Shown in pieces: positions 35,256-44,671 of a DNA stretch of 64,000 nucleotides (position 1 is the first letter of the stretch; each line of letters opens with the position of its first letter). The DNA is from Acidobacteriota bacterium (GTDB lineage Bacteria; Acidobacteriota; Terriglobia; Terriglobales; SCQP01), in the NCBI GenBank assembly GCA_004299485.1, contig SCQP01000014.1, positions 310,001 to 374,000 of the forward strand, given 5' to 3'. A program made the translations under genes and the position numbers. A model generated the notes under the pieces. The model did no database searches, was not told the origin of the DNA, and worked only from the letters and a program-made list of their open reading frames with translations.

Positions 35256-37853
35256 ATGTCACTCTGGAGGCACCTCTCGCGCGGCGTCCGTAAGCTGGCC
35301 CGCGGCGACAGCCGTGAGGAAGTCGCGCACTATTTTGCCGAAGCACAGGCGCGAGGCGTAGCCGCGGGTGATGAGGAGCGTGTGCGCGACCAGGTGCGCG
35401 CCTACGGCTGGGAAACCAAACTGGGTGACTTTGCCGCCGACCTGCGTTACGCCGCGCGACAATTGCGGCACAATCCCGGCTTTTCGATTGCCGCCATCGT
35501 CGTGCTGGCACTGGGCATCGGGGTGGGTACGGCCATGTTCAGTGTGCTCAACGCCGTCCTGCTGCGGCCGCTTCCCTACCCCAACGCCAGCCAGCTCGTT
35601 ACGCTCACCGAGCCGTCGAGCCTGCCAGAGGCTTTCTGGACAGCCTCCTATCCGGATTTTCAGGATTGGCAGCATCAGAGCCACAGCTTTCAGTCGCTCG
35701 GGTTTTATGAATGGAACGCGGCGACGCTGGAGGGCAACAACCAGTCCCTGGAAGTCAGCAGTTTCCCCGCCGGCGTGGATCTGTTTCGCACGCTAGGGCG
35801 GCCGGTGGCGCAGGGGCGGGGCTTCAACGTCAACGATGTCACCTCGCACGCGCACGTAACCGTGTTGTCGCACGCCCTGTGGGAGAAGAGGTTCCGTGGC
35901 CAAGCCGCGCTGGGCAAGACCGTCAATCTGAGCGGCACGGATTACACGGTGATCGGGATTCTGCCCGCTGGCTTGAAATTCCCCTTCGACAATCCCGCCG
36001 ATCTTTGGACTCTGTATAGTCCCCTGACACCGGACAAGCGCAGCGATCAGCAGATCCACGTCGTCGCGCGGCTGCGCGCGGGCGTGTCGCCGCAAGCGGC
36101 GCAGGCGGAGTTGAGCGGAATTCAGGCGCGGATTGCGGCTCACTACGCCAACGAACACCTGTCGAACAGCGTCGCCGTCGAACGCTACAGCGATACCCTC
36201 GTCGGCAGTCTGCGACCGGCGCTGTGGGCGTTGGCGCTGGCGGTGGGCGTGGTGTGGCTGATCGCCTGCGCCAGCGTGGCCGGACTGATGCTGACACGCC
36301 TCGCGGCGCGGCGGCGGGAGCTGGCGGTACGCGCCGCGCTGGGTGCCGACCGGCTGCGGCTGGCGCGGCAGCTTTTGAGCGAAAGCCTGCTCATCGGCGT
36401 GCTGGCCGGGCTGGGCGGCTGGGGCATTGCCGCGGCGTGCCTGGCAGCGATGCAGACATTCCTGATCGAGCATCTCCAGGGACTGGTCGCGAAAATCAGC
36501 CTAAGCTGGCAAGTGTTGGCAGTCCTGTTCGTCGCCACGCTGGTCTCGGTCATTCTGATCGGTCTGGCGCCGGCGCTGGGTGCAGCGCGAACGCCGGCGG
36601 CGGAGGGTTTGCAGGACCGCTCGCTGGGCACGAGCCGCGGGCAGACGCGGCTGCGGCATGCACTGGTGATCGGCGAAATCGCACTGGCGCTGCTGTTGCT
36701 CGCGGGCGCCGGTCTGCTGCTGCGCACCCTCTACGCACTCAACCGCACACCCTTGGGCTTTGAGACCACCAACATCATCACCACCCGCTTGAGCATTCCG
36801 ACCGCGCGCTATGCCCAGCGCAGCATCTATACCGCATTGGAAGCACCCCTGCTGGACAAGCTGCGCACCCTACCGGGCGTCGAGGCGGCTGCGGTCAGTT
36901 CCGTGCTGCCCTTGGCGCAGCACGTTCACATCGTTGGCTCCTTCGGCATCATCGGCAAACCCAACCTCGATCCCACGCATCAACCGGCGGGCGACATGCG
37001 CTTCACCAGTCCCGGCTACGCCAAGGTCTTCGGCATTCCCATCCTGCGCGGGCGCTTCTTTGATGCCGGCCTTGACACCTCCACCTCGCAACCCGTGGTC
37101 GTCATCAACGAAGCTATGGCAAAGAAGTATTTTGCCGGCGAGAACCCCGTCGGCCAGCAGCTCGAAGTCGGCAAGCATAAGGGCGCAACCATCATCGGCG
37201 AGCTGGCGGATGTGCATGTGCAAGGCGTCGCCACGCCGCCGGGCCCCGTGGTTCATTTTTCCGACAGCCAACTGGCCCCGCACGGAAGCGCACCTTTCTA
37301 TAACATCGGCTCGCAATTCGTGCAGTTGGCCATCCGCAGTTACGGTTCGTCGACCCCGCTGGAGCCTGCTATCCGCTCGGTCCTGCATCAGATTGCACCC
37401 GATGTTGCTGCAGGCACGTTCACCACGGAACAGCAGCTCATGGCGCAGTCGATTGGCGACCAGACGTTCGCCGCACTTCTGCTGACCTTGTTCGGCCTGG
37501 CCGCGCTGCTGATCGCCCTGGCGGGACTCTACGGCCTATTAGCCTACGCGGTGGCGCAGCGGCGCCGTGAGATGGGCATCCGGCTGGCGCTGGGCGCGAG
37601 CCCGGCGCAGATTCGCTCGCTGGTGCTGGGCAACGCCGCCGGGCTGATCGGCGCGGGCGTCGCCATCGGTCTGACGTTGGCGCTAGTGCTGGCCAAAGTA
37701 CTTGCCGCTTATCTCTACGGCGTCGCGCCCCGCGATCCGCTCACCCTCACCGCCGCCGCCGCGCTATTGGCGGCTTGCGCCCTCCTCGCCGCCTGGCTGC
37801 CCGCCCGCCGCGCCGGCGCCATCGCCCCGTTGGAAACGCTGCGCTCGGAATAA
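35256..37853 (+). CDS. ADOP-type MacB/FtsX permease (3)
   Basis: An 865-residue member with the roughly 75-residue cytoplasmic prefix typical of PadR-linked ADOPs (REEVAHYFAEAQARGVAAGDEERVRDQVRAYGWE), followed by DLRYAARQLRHNPGFS, TM1, MacB_PCD and two FtsX domains, ending PLETLRSE. AGGAG lies seven bases before the ATG at 35256, next to the padR stop. It forms an operon with padR and permease 4. Confidence 0.92.
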   Translation: MSLWRHLSRGVRKLARGDSREEVAHYFAEAQARGVAAGDEERVRDQVRAYGWETKLGDFAADLRYAARQLRHNPGFSIAAIVVLALGIGVGTAMFSVLNAVLLRPLPYPNASQLVTLTEPSSLPEAFWTASYPDFQDWQHQSHSFQSLGFYEWNAATLEGNNQSLEVSSFPAGVDLFRTLGRPVAQGRGFNVNDVTSHAHVTVLSHALWEKRFRGQAALGKTVNLSGTDYTVIGILPAGLKFPFDNPADLWTLYSPLTPDKRSDQQIHVVARLRAGVSPQAAQAELSGIQARIAAHYANEHLSNSVAVERYSDTLVGSLRPALWALALAVGVVWLIACASVAGLMLTRLAARRRELAVRAALGADRLRLARQLLSESLLIGVLAGLGGWGIAAACLAAMQTFLIEHLQGLVAKISLSWQVLAVLFVATLVSVILIGLAPALGAARTPAAEGLQDRSLGTSRGQTRLRHALVIGEIALALLLLAGAGLLLRTLYALNRTPLGFETTNIITTRLSIPTARYAQRSIYTALEAPLLDKLRTLPGVEAAAVSSVLPLAQHVHIVGSFGIIGKPNLDPTHQPAGDMRFTSPGYAKVFGIPILRGRFFDAGLDTSTSQPVVVINEAMAKKYFAGENPVGQQLEVGKHKGATIIGELADVHVQGVATPPGPVVHFSDSQLAPHGSAPFYNIGSQFVQLAIRSYGSSTPLEPAIRSVLHQIAPDVAAGTFTTEQQLMAQSIGDQTFAALLLTLFGLAALLIALAGLYGLLAYAVAQRRREMGIRLALGASPAQIRSLVLGNAAGLIGAGVAIGLTLALVLAKVLAAYLYGVAPRDPLTLTAAAALLAACALLAAWLPARRAGAIAPLETLRSE

Positions 37854-37856
37854 GCC

Positions 37857-40394
37857 ATGTCGCGCTGGCGCCAGCTCTGCAAAGGATTCGCCGGCCTGGC
37901 CCATCGCTGGCGCGACCAAAACGATGAGGTCGCGCACTATTTTGTCGAAGCGCGCGCCGCCGGCCTCAATCCCGGCGATGAGGAGCGCGCCCGCGACCGG
38001 GTCCGCGCCTTCGGTTGGGAAAACACGGCGGCTGCGTGGGGCCGAGATGTTGCCTACGCCGTGCGGCGGCTGGGCCGCTCGTCCGGTTTCTTGGCCGCGG
38101 CAGTCATCGTGCTGGCGCTTGGCATTGGTGTGGGTACAGCCATGTTCAGCGTGGTCAATGCGGCCCTACTGAAGCCACTTCCCTATCGCCAGCCCGAGCG
38201 GCTGATGAGCCTGCGAGCGGGCGGACGCTTTGGTGGCGTTTCGCTGCCGGTTATACAGGCGTGGCGCACACGGCTGTATGGCTTCGCTGCAATCGGATTC
38301 TGGACGGCGTCGATGACGACCCTGCGACATGCCAGCGCGACGGATTTGGTCGAAAACATCGCGGTCAGCAACAATTTGTTTCCGCTGCTGGGGATTGCGA
38401 CCCCAGGGGCCTGGGGCTCAGCCCCAAATGCCGTGATTCTTAGCCACGCGCTGTGGCATTTGTATCTGCACGATGCACCGGGGATCCTTGGCCAAGCAAT
38501 CACACTCGATGGCAAAGCCTACACGGTCGCAGGCATCTTGCCCGCCGGAGTGAGTTTCCCTCCGCACAATGCGGCGCTATACACGCTCTTCCAGCCGAAG
38601 GCGACGGACCTGGTGTGGGGCAAGGCGCAGGCGCACCTGCGCGTAATCGGCAGGCTGTGTCCGGGAGTGGCGCCCGCGGAAGCCCAAGCCGAACTGCGCA
38701 GCGTCGAAGCCAGTCTGGCACGCGCACATCCGGCGCCGGCGGGAGCGCCAAAGCAGGGAGTAGCCAGTTCGTATCGCCGCGGCCTGGAGGGCGCCCTTCG
38801 TCCAGCAATCGCTGCTGTGAGCGTGGCCACGGCATTGGTGTGGCTGATCGCCTGCTTCAGCGTCGCTGGACTTCTACTCACCCGCTACGCGCGGCGGCGG
38901 CAGGAACTCGCGGTGCGGCGGGCGCTGGGCGCGGCGCGATGGCAATTGATCCGTCCGCTGCTGGTAGAAAGCGCGGCAATCGGCTTGCTGGCGGCCGGCG
39001 TGGGGTGGGCGCTCGCGGCCGGCGGCTTGGCGCTGCTGGGACATTATTTGCAGCGCGAGCTGCCCGTTGGCCTGAACCACGTTAGCGCGAGCGGGACAGC
39101 GCTCGCGGCCCTGATGGGAATTACCGCGCTCTCGGTCATCGTCGCCGGCCTGATTCCGGCGCTGCTCGCCTCCCACGCGCCCGCGGAGGCAGGTTTGAAT
39201 GACGCCGCGACTGCCGCAGGCGGACGCGGCCAGTCGCGCCTGCGCGACGGGCTGGTGGTGGGCGAAATTGCTCTGGCCCTGCTCCTGCTCGCCGGCGCGG
39301 CGCTGATGCTGCGCACCATTTATGCGCTGCGGTCGGTGCCGCTCGGCTTCTCAACGCGCAACATCGTGACCACGCCACTGAGCTTCCCGCGCGGAATGTT
39401 CGCGCACCGGGACATGGTGACGAGCTTCGATCGGCTCCTGCTCGAACGGGTCCGTGCCTTGCCCGGCGTCGAGTACGTCACCCTCTGTTCGACGATACCG
39501 CTCGAGACCAACTTCCAGGCCACCATGCGCTGGGACGGCATGACCAAGAGTGCCGCCATCCGCTTGGCCAGCCCCGATTTCCCAAAGGTCTTCGCCATCC
39601 CTCTGCTGCACGGGCGCTGGTTCGACCCGCAGCGCGACACGCTCCACACGCCGCAGGTCGCCGTGGTCAACGAGGCCTTTGCCGGCAAATACTACCCTGG
39701 CCAGCACCTGATCGGCAGCAAACAGTTCGGCTATCCCATCGTCGGCATTCTGGCGAACGTGCATGGCCGTGCGGTGGGCTTACCGGCACAGCCGACTATT
39801 TATTTTTCTACCACACAACTGGGCCCGGGGCACGCTTTTTATGGAACCGCCAGCTACTCGACCGATCTCGCCGTGCGCTCCGCTGCTCCACCCGCGGCCA
39901 TCATCGCCGGCATGCGGGCAGTCCTGCATAAGCTGGCGCCGGAAGTGGCGCCGCAGGGATTTCTGACTATGCAGGAGCTGGTGGACCGCTCAATCGGCCA
40001 GCAGATCTTTGCCGTCCGGCTGCTGACCCTGTTTGGCCTCGCGGCGCTGGCAATCGCGCTCGCGGGGCTGTACGGGTTGCTCGCCTATGCAGTGAGCGAG
40101 CGCACGCGCGAGCTGGGCATCCGCATGGCGCTCGGCGCCGAGCGCCGCGACATCGTTCGCCTGGTGCTGGGGCGCGCCGCATGGCTGGTGGCTCTTGGCG
40201 CGGCAGCAGGTCTGGCGCTCGCCTGGGAGCTATCGCACCTGGTGGCCGCCTACTTATACCAGGTGCCCGCGCATGATCCCTGGTCGCTCGCCGCCGCCGC
40301 GGTGCTGCTCGCCGCCTGCTCGCTCGCCGCCGCCTGGCTGCCCGCCCGCCGCGCCGCTCAGGTGAATCCAATCGAGGCCCTCCGCGCCGATTAG
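37857..40394 (+). CDS. ADOP-type MacB/FtsX permease (4)
   Basis: An 845-residue paralog of permease 3, 3 bp downstream of it, with the same prefix (DEVAHYFVEARAAGLNPGDEERARDRVRAFGWE) and the same layout, ending NPIEALRAD. The two probably arose by tandem duplication. Its first periplasmic domain is shorter than that of permease 3. It is the last gene of the padR operon and converges on hicA. Confidence 0.92.
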   Translation: MSRWRQLCKGFAGLAHRWRDQNDEVAHYFVEARAAGLNPGDEERARDRVRAFGWENTAAAWGRDVAYAVRRLGRSSGFLAAAVIVLALGIGVGTAMFSVVNAALLKPLPYRQPERLMSLRAGGRFGGVSLPVIQAWRTRLYGFAAIGFWTASMTTLRHASATDLVENIAVSNNLFPLLGIATPGAWGSAPNAVILSHALWHLYLHDAPGILGQAITLDGKAYTVAGILPAGVSFPPHNAALYTLFQPKATDLVWGKAQAHLRVIGRLCPGVAPAEAQAELRSVEASLARAHPAPAGAPKQGVASSYRRGLEGALRPAIAAVSVATALVWLIACFSVAGLLLTRYARRRQELAVRRALGAARWQLIRPLLVESAAIGLLAAGVGWALAAGGLALLGHYLQRELPVGLNHVSASGTALAALMGITALSVIVAGLIPALLASHAPAEAGLNDAATAAGGRGQSRLRDGLVVGEIALALLLLAGAALMLRTIYALRSVPLGFSTRNIVTTPLSFPRGMFAHRDMVTSFDRLLLERVRALPGVEYVTLCSTIPLETNFQATMRWDGMTKSAAIRLASPDFPKVFAIPLLHGRWFDPQRDTLHTPQVAVVNEAFAGKYYPGQHLIGSKQFGYPIVGILANVHGRAVGLPAQPTIYFSTTQLGPGHAFYGTASYSTDLAVRSAAPPAAIIAGMRAVLHKLAPEVAPQGFLTMQELVDRSIGQQIFAVRLLTLFGLAALAIALAGLYGLLAYAVSERTRELGIRMALGAERRDIVRLVLGRAAWLVALGAAAGLALAWELSHLVAAYLYQVPAHDPWSLAAAAVLLAACSLAAAWLPARRAAQVNPIEALRAD

Positions 40395-40398
40395 CGGG

Positions 40399-40584
40399 CT
40401 AAGGCTGGTCGATGCCCAGATCGTCAAGAATCTTCAGCGCCAGTCGCTCTTTCACCTCTATGTGACGTGGCACCGTCGAGGTCTTGCGGGTTGCCGGGTT
40501 CAGGTAGACGGTGTGACGGGCGCCCTCACGAATCATGATGCAGCCGGCGCGCTCGAGGCGCCGGATCAAATCACGACGCTTCAC
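40399..40584 (-). CDS. hicA: HicA-type mRNA interferase toxin
   Basis: A 61-residue double-stranded-RNA-binding-like toxin that cleaves mRNA. The conserved order is RRDLIRRLERAGCIMIREGARHTVYLNP, with the catalytic His in the ARHTVY segment (the place of G-SHH/GSHHI in other HicAs), then PRHIEVKERLALKILDDLGI. The start is a GTG overlapping the hicB stop (GTGA), so it is translationally coupled to its antitoxin. Confidence 0.9.
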   Translation of the reverse strand: MKRRDLIRRLERAGCIMIREGARHTVYLNPATRKTSTVPRHIEVKERLALKILDDLGIDQP

Positions 40585-40808
40585 GCCTTCTCAGTCACCC
40601 AGAGCTCGCGGATGGCCCGGACGCGACGCTCGCGGAGCGAACGCTCGGCCAGCTCGCGGTTGGTCCCCAGGACCAGCTCGACCGCCTCGCGGAGGTTGGC
40701 ACGGGCCTCCTCCAGCGTTTCGCCCTGCGTGTTGGCGCCGGGAAGTTCTTCGACGTAGGCGATGTAGCCACCCTCGGCCGCTTCTTCAAACACGCACGTC
40801 AGCTTCAT
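40581..40808 (-). CDS. hicB: HicB-type antitoxin
   Basis: A 75-residue partly degraded RNase H-fold antitoxin: MKLTCVFEEAAEGGYIAYVEELPGANTQGETLEEARANLREAVELVL. It lacks an obvious C-terminal DNA-binding domain, so autoregulation is uncertain. Antitoxin-first order. The ATG at 40808 has no Shine-Dalgarno sequence, but TATAAT lies six bases upstream, as expected for a leaderless message. It lies 7 bp downstream of the cystathionine beta-synthase gene. Confidence 0.9.
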   Translation of the reverse strand: MKLTCVFEEAAEGGYIAYVEELPGANTQGETLEEARANLREAVELVLGTNRELAERSLRERRVRAIRELWVTEKA

Positions 40809-40820
40809 GAGGAAATTATA
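40809..40820 (-). promoter_or_regulatory. -10 box in front of hicB (possible leaderless transcript)
   Basis: On the minus strand a consensus TATAAT is followed by six bases and the hicB ATG, so transcription would begin at or next to the start codon. The -35 region inside the upstream gene is not recognisable. Confidence 0.45.
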
Positions 40821-42177
40821 GAACCCGGATGACGTCGCTGCGGGTGATGATGAAGGTCTTGTCGGTTTTGAAGTCACGGACCAGCACCGCGGGATTGACG
40901 GGCGTGATCATGGTCGCCAGCAGATCGACCGGCGTCGTGATATCGACGAAGGGAAAGGCCGGCTGCATGATGGTATCGAGCGGCTGGCTCTTGATTTCAG
41001 GGTGGTCGAGCAGCGAGGTGTAAAGCTGAGTCTCGTTGAGCGAGCCGACCAGACGGCTATCCTGAGTGATGGAGATCTGACTGAAGTCGTGCAGGCTCAT
41101 GACGCGCACGGCGTGTTCGACCGGCTCCTGCGCTTCCACCGAAAAAAGCTCGCCGGACAAACCCGAGGCCACCAGATCGCGCGCCGTCATGCCGCTTTTT
41201 TCCAGAAAGCCGCGCTCCCGCATCCAGTCGTCGTTAAACATCTTGCCGAGGTAGCGCGAGCCGTGGTCGTGAAAAATCACCACCACCAGATCGCCGGCCT
41301 GGAAGTTGCTCCTGAGCTGCAGCACGCCCGCCATCGCGGCGCCGGCCGAGTTGCCCGCCCAAATGCCTTCCTCGCGGGCAATGCGGCGCGTCATCACCGC
41401 AGCATCTTTGTCGGTGACTTTCTCAAAATGATCAATGACGGAAAAATCGACGTTGCGCGGCAGGAAGTCTTCGCCGATCCCCTCCGTGATGTAGGGGTAG
41501 ATTTCGTGCTTGTCGAATTCACCGGTTTCCTTGTACTTCTTGAAAACGGAACCGTAGGTGTCGATGCCCCAGACCTTGATTTTCGGGTTGCGCTCCTTCA
41601 GGTAGCGGCCGGTGCCGCTGGCCGTGCCGCCCGTGCCCACGCCCACAATCAGGTGCGTGATCGCGCCTTCGGTTTGCTCCCAGATTTCTGGCCCTGTCTG
41701 CTCGTAATTGGCAGCCGTATTGGAGAGATTGTCATATTGGTTGGCCTTCCAGGCGCCGGGGATTTCGCGGGCGAGACGGTCGGAAACCGAATAATACGAA
41801 CGCGGGTCTTCCGGTTCGACGTTGGTGGGACAGACGATGACCTCGGCGCCGAAAGCCTGCAAGGCGTCGATCTTCTCCTTGGACTGCTTGTCCGTAGTCG
41901 TAAACACGCACTTGTAGCCCTTGATGACGGCGGCAATGGCCAGACCCATGCCAGTGTTGCCGCTGGTGCCCTCGACGATCGTGCCTCCGGGCTTGAGCAG
42001 GCCCGCTTTTTCGGCATCCTCGATCATTTTCAGGGCCATGCGGTCCTTGATCGAGTTGCCGGGATTGAAGGTCTCGAGCTTCGCGTAAATTGCGGCCGGA
42101 ATGTCGCGGGTGATGGAGTTGATGCGGACCAGGGGCGTATGTCCGATGGCTTCGAGGATGTTGGCGCAGGTTTTCAC
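40816..42177 (-). CDS. Cystathionine beta-synthase
   Basis: A 453-residue PLP enzyme condensing serine (or O-acetylserine) with homocysteine in transsulfuration. The fold-type II domain has the PLP lysine in NSIKDRMALK (Lys44), the substrate loop TSGNTG (71-76) and the phosphate-binding GTGGTASGTG. A C-terminal pair of CBS (Bateman) motifs (about 335-453) marks it as CBS rather than a plain cysteine synthase. It is divergent from an S9 peptidase gene across a heptad array. Confidence 0.92.
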   Translation of the reverse strand: MKTCANILEAIGHTPLVRINSITRDIPAAIYAKLETFNPGNSIKDRMALKMIEDAEKAGLLKPGGTIVEGTSGNTGMGLAIAAVIKGYKCVFTTTDKQSKEKIDALQAFGAEVIVCPTNVEPEDPRSYYSVSDRLAREIPGAWKANQYDNLSNTAANYEQTGPEIWEQTEGAITHLIVGVGTGGTASGTGRYLKERNPKIKVWGIDTYGSVFKKYKETGEFDKHEIYPYITEGIGEDFLPRNVDFSVIDHFEKVTDKDAAVMTRRIAREEGIWAGNSAGAAMAGVLQLRSNFQAGDLVVVIFHDHGSRYLGKMFNDDWMRERGFLEKSGMTARDLVASGLSGELFSVEAQEPVEHAVRVMSLHDFSQISITQDSRLVGSLNETQLYTSLLDHPEIKSQPLDTIMQPAFPFVDITTPVDLLATMITPVNPAVLVRDFKTDKTFIITRSDVIRVL

Positions 42178-42181
42178 GAGT

Positions 42182-42216
42182 GTTTACAGTTTACAGTCCA
42201 CAGTTTACAGTTAACG
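42182..42216. repeat. Intergenic heptad array, GTTTACA x5
   Basis: Units GTTTACA, GTTTACA, GTCCACA, GTTTACA and GTTAACG start 4 bases from the cystathionine beta-synthase start codon. They fill most of the 58-bp divergent gap before the S9 peptidase. There is one arm only. Confidence 0.88.
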
Positions 42217-42235
42217 CACGGAGGACCGAAAGTAC

Positions 42236-44641
42236 ATGCTGATTCGAGATTGCGTGACGTTCAGCCTGGTTTTGGGGATGGGGATCGGACTGGGGGCACA
42301 GATGGCACCAAAGCAGGTGACGGCGGCCCAATACGCCGAGGCGGAACGCTACCTGGGCTACAACGTCGATCCGCTGGTGCTGAACGCCATGGAGGGGGCG
42401 CATTGGCTCAAGGACGGGCGCTTCTGGTATTCGGCCAGCGACGCCCAGGGGCCGAATTACGTGCTGGTGAACCCCGCCCGGGCCACCCGCGAACCGGCGT
42501 TTGACCGGGTGGCGATGGCGCGGGCACTGAGCGCCATCTCCGGCCGCAAGGTGACGGTGAAGACACTGCGAGTGACTGGACTGACATTTTCTCCGGACGG
42601 GCAGTCAGTCACGCTGAGCTACAGGGGCAAGCGTTATCAGTGCACACGCTCGGGCGCGAGCTGTGAGCCGTCAAATCAACCGGCGCCACCCAATCCGTTT
42701 GCACGATTTGGAGCTGGCGGCGGCACACCCGGCCAGCCGCCGCTGTCGGTTTCTCCCAACGGCACGCTCGCGGTCTACATCAAGAACTGGAACCTGTGGC
42801 TGCGGAATATGCAGACACATCAGGATACGCAGTTGACCTTTGACGGTGTCGAGAACTTCGGCTACGCCACCGACAATGCCGGCTGGACCAACAGCGACCG
42901 CGCGATTGTGCTCTGGTCACCGGATTCCACCAGGATTGCGACCTACCAGCAGGATCAGCGCGGCGTGGGCAAGCTGTACCTGGTTCCCGTGGTCGCCGGT
43001 CATCCGAAGCTCGTTACCCAGGTCTACCCGCTGCCCGGCGACAAGGTGGTGACCACGATTCAGCGCGTCGTCATCGACGTGGCAGGACCGGGCGCACCCA
43101 AAGTGGTGCGGCTGCAGATGCCGCCCGATCAGCACCGTTCGACCACCAAAGACGATCTGGCCTGGAGTCAGCACGAAGACGTGCAGTGGAACCCCGAAGG
43201 GACGAAGTTGCTCTTCGTCTCGACCTCGCGCGGGCACAAGCACGAATGGGTGCGGCTGGCCGATGCCGCCACCGGCGCCGTGCAAACCATTTTTGAAGAT
43301 ACGGTGAAAACACAGTACCAGGGCGGGCAGGGCGGCGGCACGTTCCGCTATTTGCCCAAACGTGGCGGCTTTATCTGGTACTCGCAAAAAGACGCTCCAC
43401 CAGCGCCGGGCATGGCTGGCGGCACCGAAGCTGGCCTCGGGCAGCTCTACTTCTATGGCCTGGACGGCAAGGCACAGCACCAGATCACGTCGCCCAGTAA
43501 TGGCAACGTGGACTCAGTGGTTTACGTGGACCACAAAGCCGGCTACGTCTACTATATTGCGACCGCAGTGCCGGGTGTGAATCCCTACTACCAGCAGTTG
43601 TGGCGCGCACCGATCGCCGGCGGCGAGCCGCAGCGGCTCACGCCGGAGAACGAAAACCACCGCATATCGTTCGCACCCGGCGGCAAGTATTTCATCGATA
43701 CCTACTCGACACCCGACGCTCCGCCCATCAGCGTGCTGCGCACCGATACCGGCAAGCTGCTGATGCGGCTGACCAAGGCCGATATTTCACGGCTCGTCGC
43801 CACCGGCTGGAAGCCCCCGATCATGGTCGCCGTCAAAGGCCGCGACCACAAGACTGATATCTATGGCGTCATGATTCCGCCCTTTCACCCGGAACCGGGA
43901 CGGAAGTTCCCCATCATCAACTACATTTATCCCGGCCCGCAGATTGGCAGCGTCGCGAACTGGAACTTTGCCGCAGCACGCGGCGATGACGAGGCGCTGG
44001 CGCAGTTGGGCTTCGTCGTGGTTTCCCTCGACGGCATGGGCACACCCTGGCGCGGCGAGAAATTCCATGACGCCTATTACGGCGACATGAAAGACAATAC
44101 CCTGCCCGATCAGGTGATCGGCATGAAGGAGCTGGCGCAGAAGTTCCCCTATATCGACATCAGCAAAGCAGGCATGTGGGGCCACTCCGGCGGCGGCTTC
44201 GCCACGGCCGATGCGATGTTCCGCTATCCAAACTTCTTCAAGGTCGGCGTAGCCGAAAGCGGCAATCACGATCCCTTGGAGTATGAAGACGACTGGGCGG
44301 AACGCTACCAGGGCCTGGTTACGCCCACCGGCGTCGATCACGAGACCACCTACACCGGCCAGGACAACGAATCCGCCGCCAAGAACCTCAGAGGCCACCT
44401 CATGCTGACCGTGGGCACCAGCGACAACAACGTGCCCCTGAACAACACCCTGCTGGTGGTTCAGGCGCTCATCAAGGCAAACAAGGATTTCAAGCTGATT
44501 CTCTATCCCAACGCGCATCATGGCTACGCCACCTACAGCCCCTACCAGATGCGCCAGCGCTGGGATTTCTTCGTGCGGTACCTGGCCGGGGAGGAGCCCC
44601 CACACGAATTCAAAATGGAGACGCCGCCGCCAAGATTTTAG
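42236..44641 (+). CDS. S9 family (DPP IV-type) peptidase (1)
   Basis: An 801-residue secreted or periplasmic prolyl-dipeptidyl peptidase-like protein. Signal peptide to about residue 22 (LVLGMGIGLGAQ); beta-propeller domain (about 60-530); alpha/beta hydrolase domain with nucleophile Ser651 in GHSGGGFATA, an Asp in GTSDNNVPLNNT and a His in PNAHHGY. Likely digests peptides, perhaps Pro-containing. A related peptidase is encoded on the other strand just beyond the four-helix element. Confidence 0.9.
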   Translation: MLIRDCVTFSLVLGMGIGLGAQMAPKQVTAAQYAEAERYLGYNVDPLVLNAMEGAHWLKDGRFWYSASDAQGPNYVLVNPARATREPAFDRVAMARALSAISGRKVTVKTLRVTGLTFSPDGQSVTLSYRGKRYQCTRSGASCEPSNQPAPPNPFARFGAGGGTPGQPPLSVSPNGTLAVYIKNWNLWLRNMQTHQDTQLTFDGVENFGYATDNAGWTNSDRAIVLWSPDSTRIATYQQDQRGVGKLYLVPVVAGHPKLVTQVYPLPGDKVVTTIQRVVIDVAGPGAPKVVRLQMPPDQHRSTTKDDLAWSQHEDVQWNPEGTKLLFVSTSRGHKHEWVRLADAATGAVQTIFEDTVKTQYQGGQGGGTFRYLPKRGGFIWYSQKDAPPAPGMAGGTEAGLGQLYFYGLDGKAQHQITSPSNGNVDSVVYVDHKAGYVYYIATAVPGVNPYYQQLWRAPIAGGEPQRLTPENENHRISFAPGGKYFIDTYSTPDAPPISVLRTDTGKLLMRLTKADISRLVATGWKPPIMVAVKGRDHKTDIYGVMIPPFHPEPGRKFPIINYIYPGPQIGSVANWNFAAARGDDEALAQLGFVVVSLDGMGTPWRGEKFHDAYYGDMKDNTLPDQVIGMKELAQKFPYIDISKAGMWGHSGGGFATADAMFRYPNFFKVGVAESGNHDPLEYEDDWAERYQGLVTPTGVDHETTYTGQDNESAAKNLRGHLMLTVGTSDNNVPLNNTLLVVQALIKANKDFKLILYPNAHHGYATYSPYQMRQRWDFFVRYLAGEEPPHEFKMETPPPRF

Positions 44642-44671
44642 CTTACAGCTTACAGTTCACAGCTTACAGCT
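44642..44671. repeat. Left heptad arm of four-helix element B (CTTACAG x4)
   Basis: Four units (CTTACAG, CTTACAG, TTCACAG, CTTACAG) plus CT fill the whole 30-bp interval between the peptidase stop and the four-helix-bundle ATG. Bases 44641-44671 are the inverted partner of 45031-45061 with 28 of 31 positions matching. Confidence 0.95.

Noticed and set aside
40816-42177. O-acetylserine sulfhydrylase (cysteine synthase)
   Set aside because: The C-terminal pair of CBS motifs and the length of 453 residues favour cystathionine beta-synthase.
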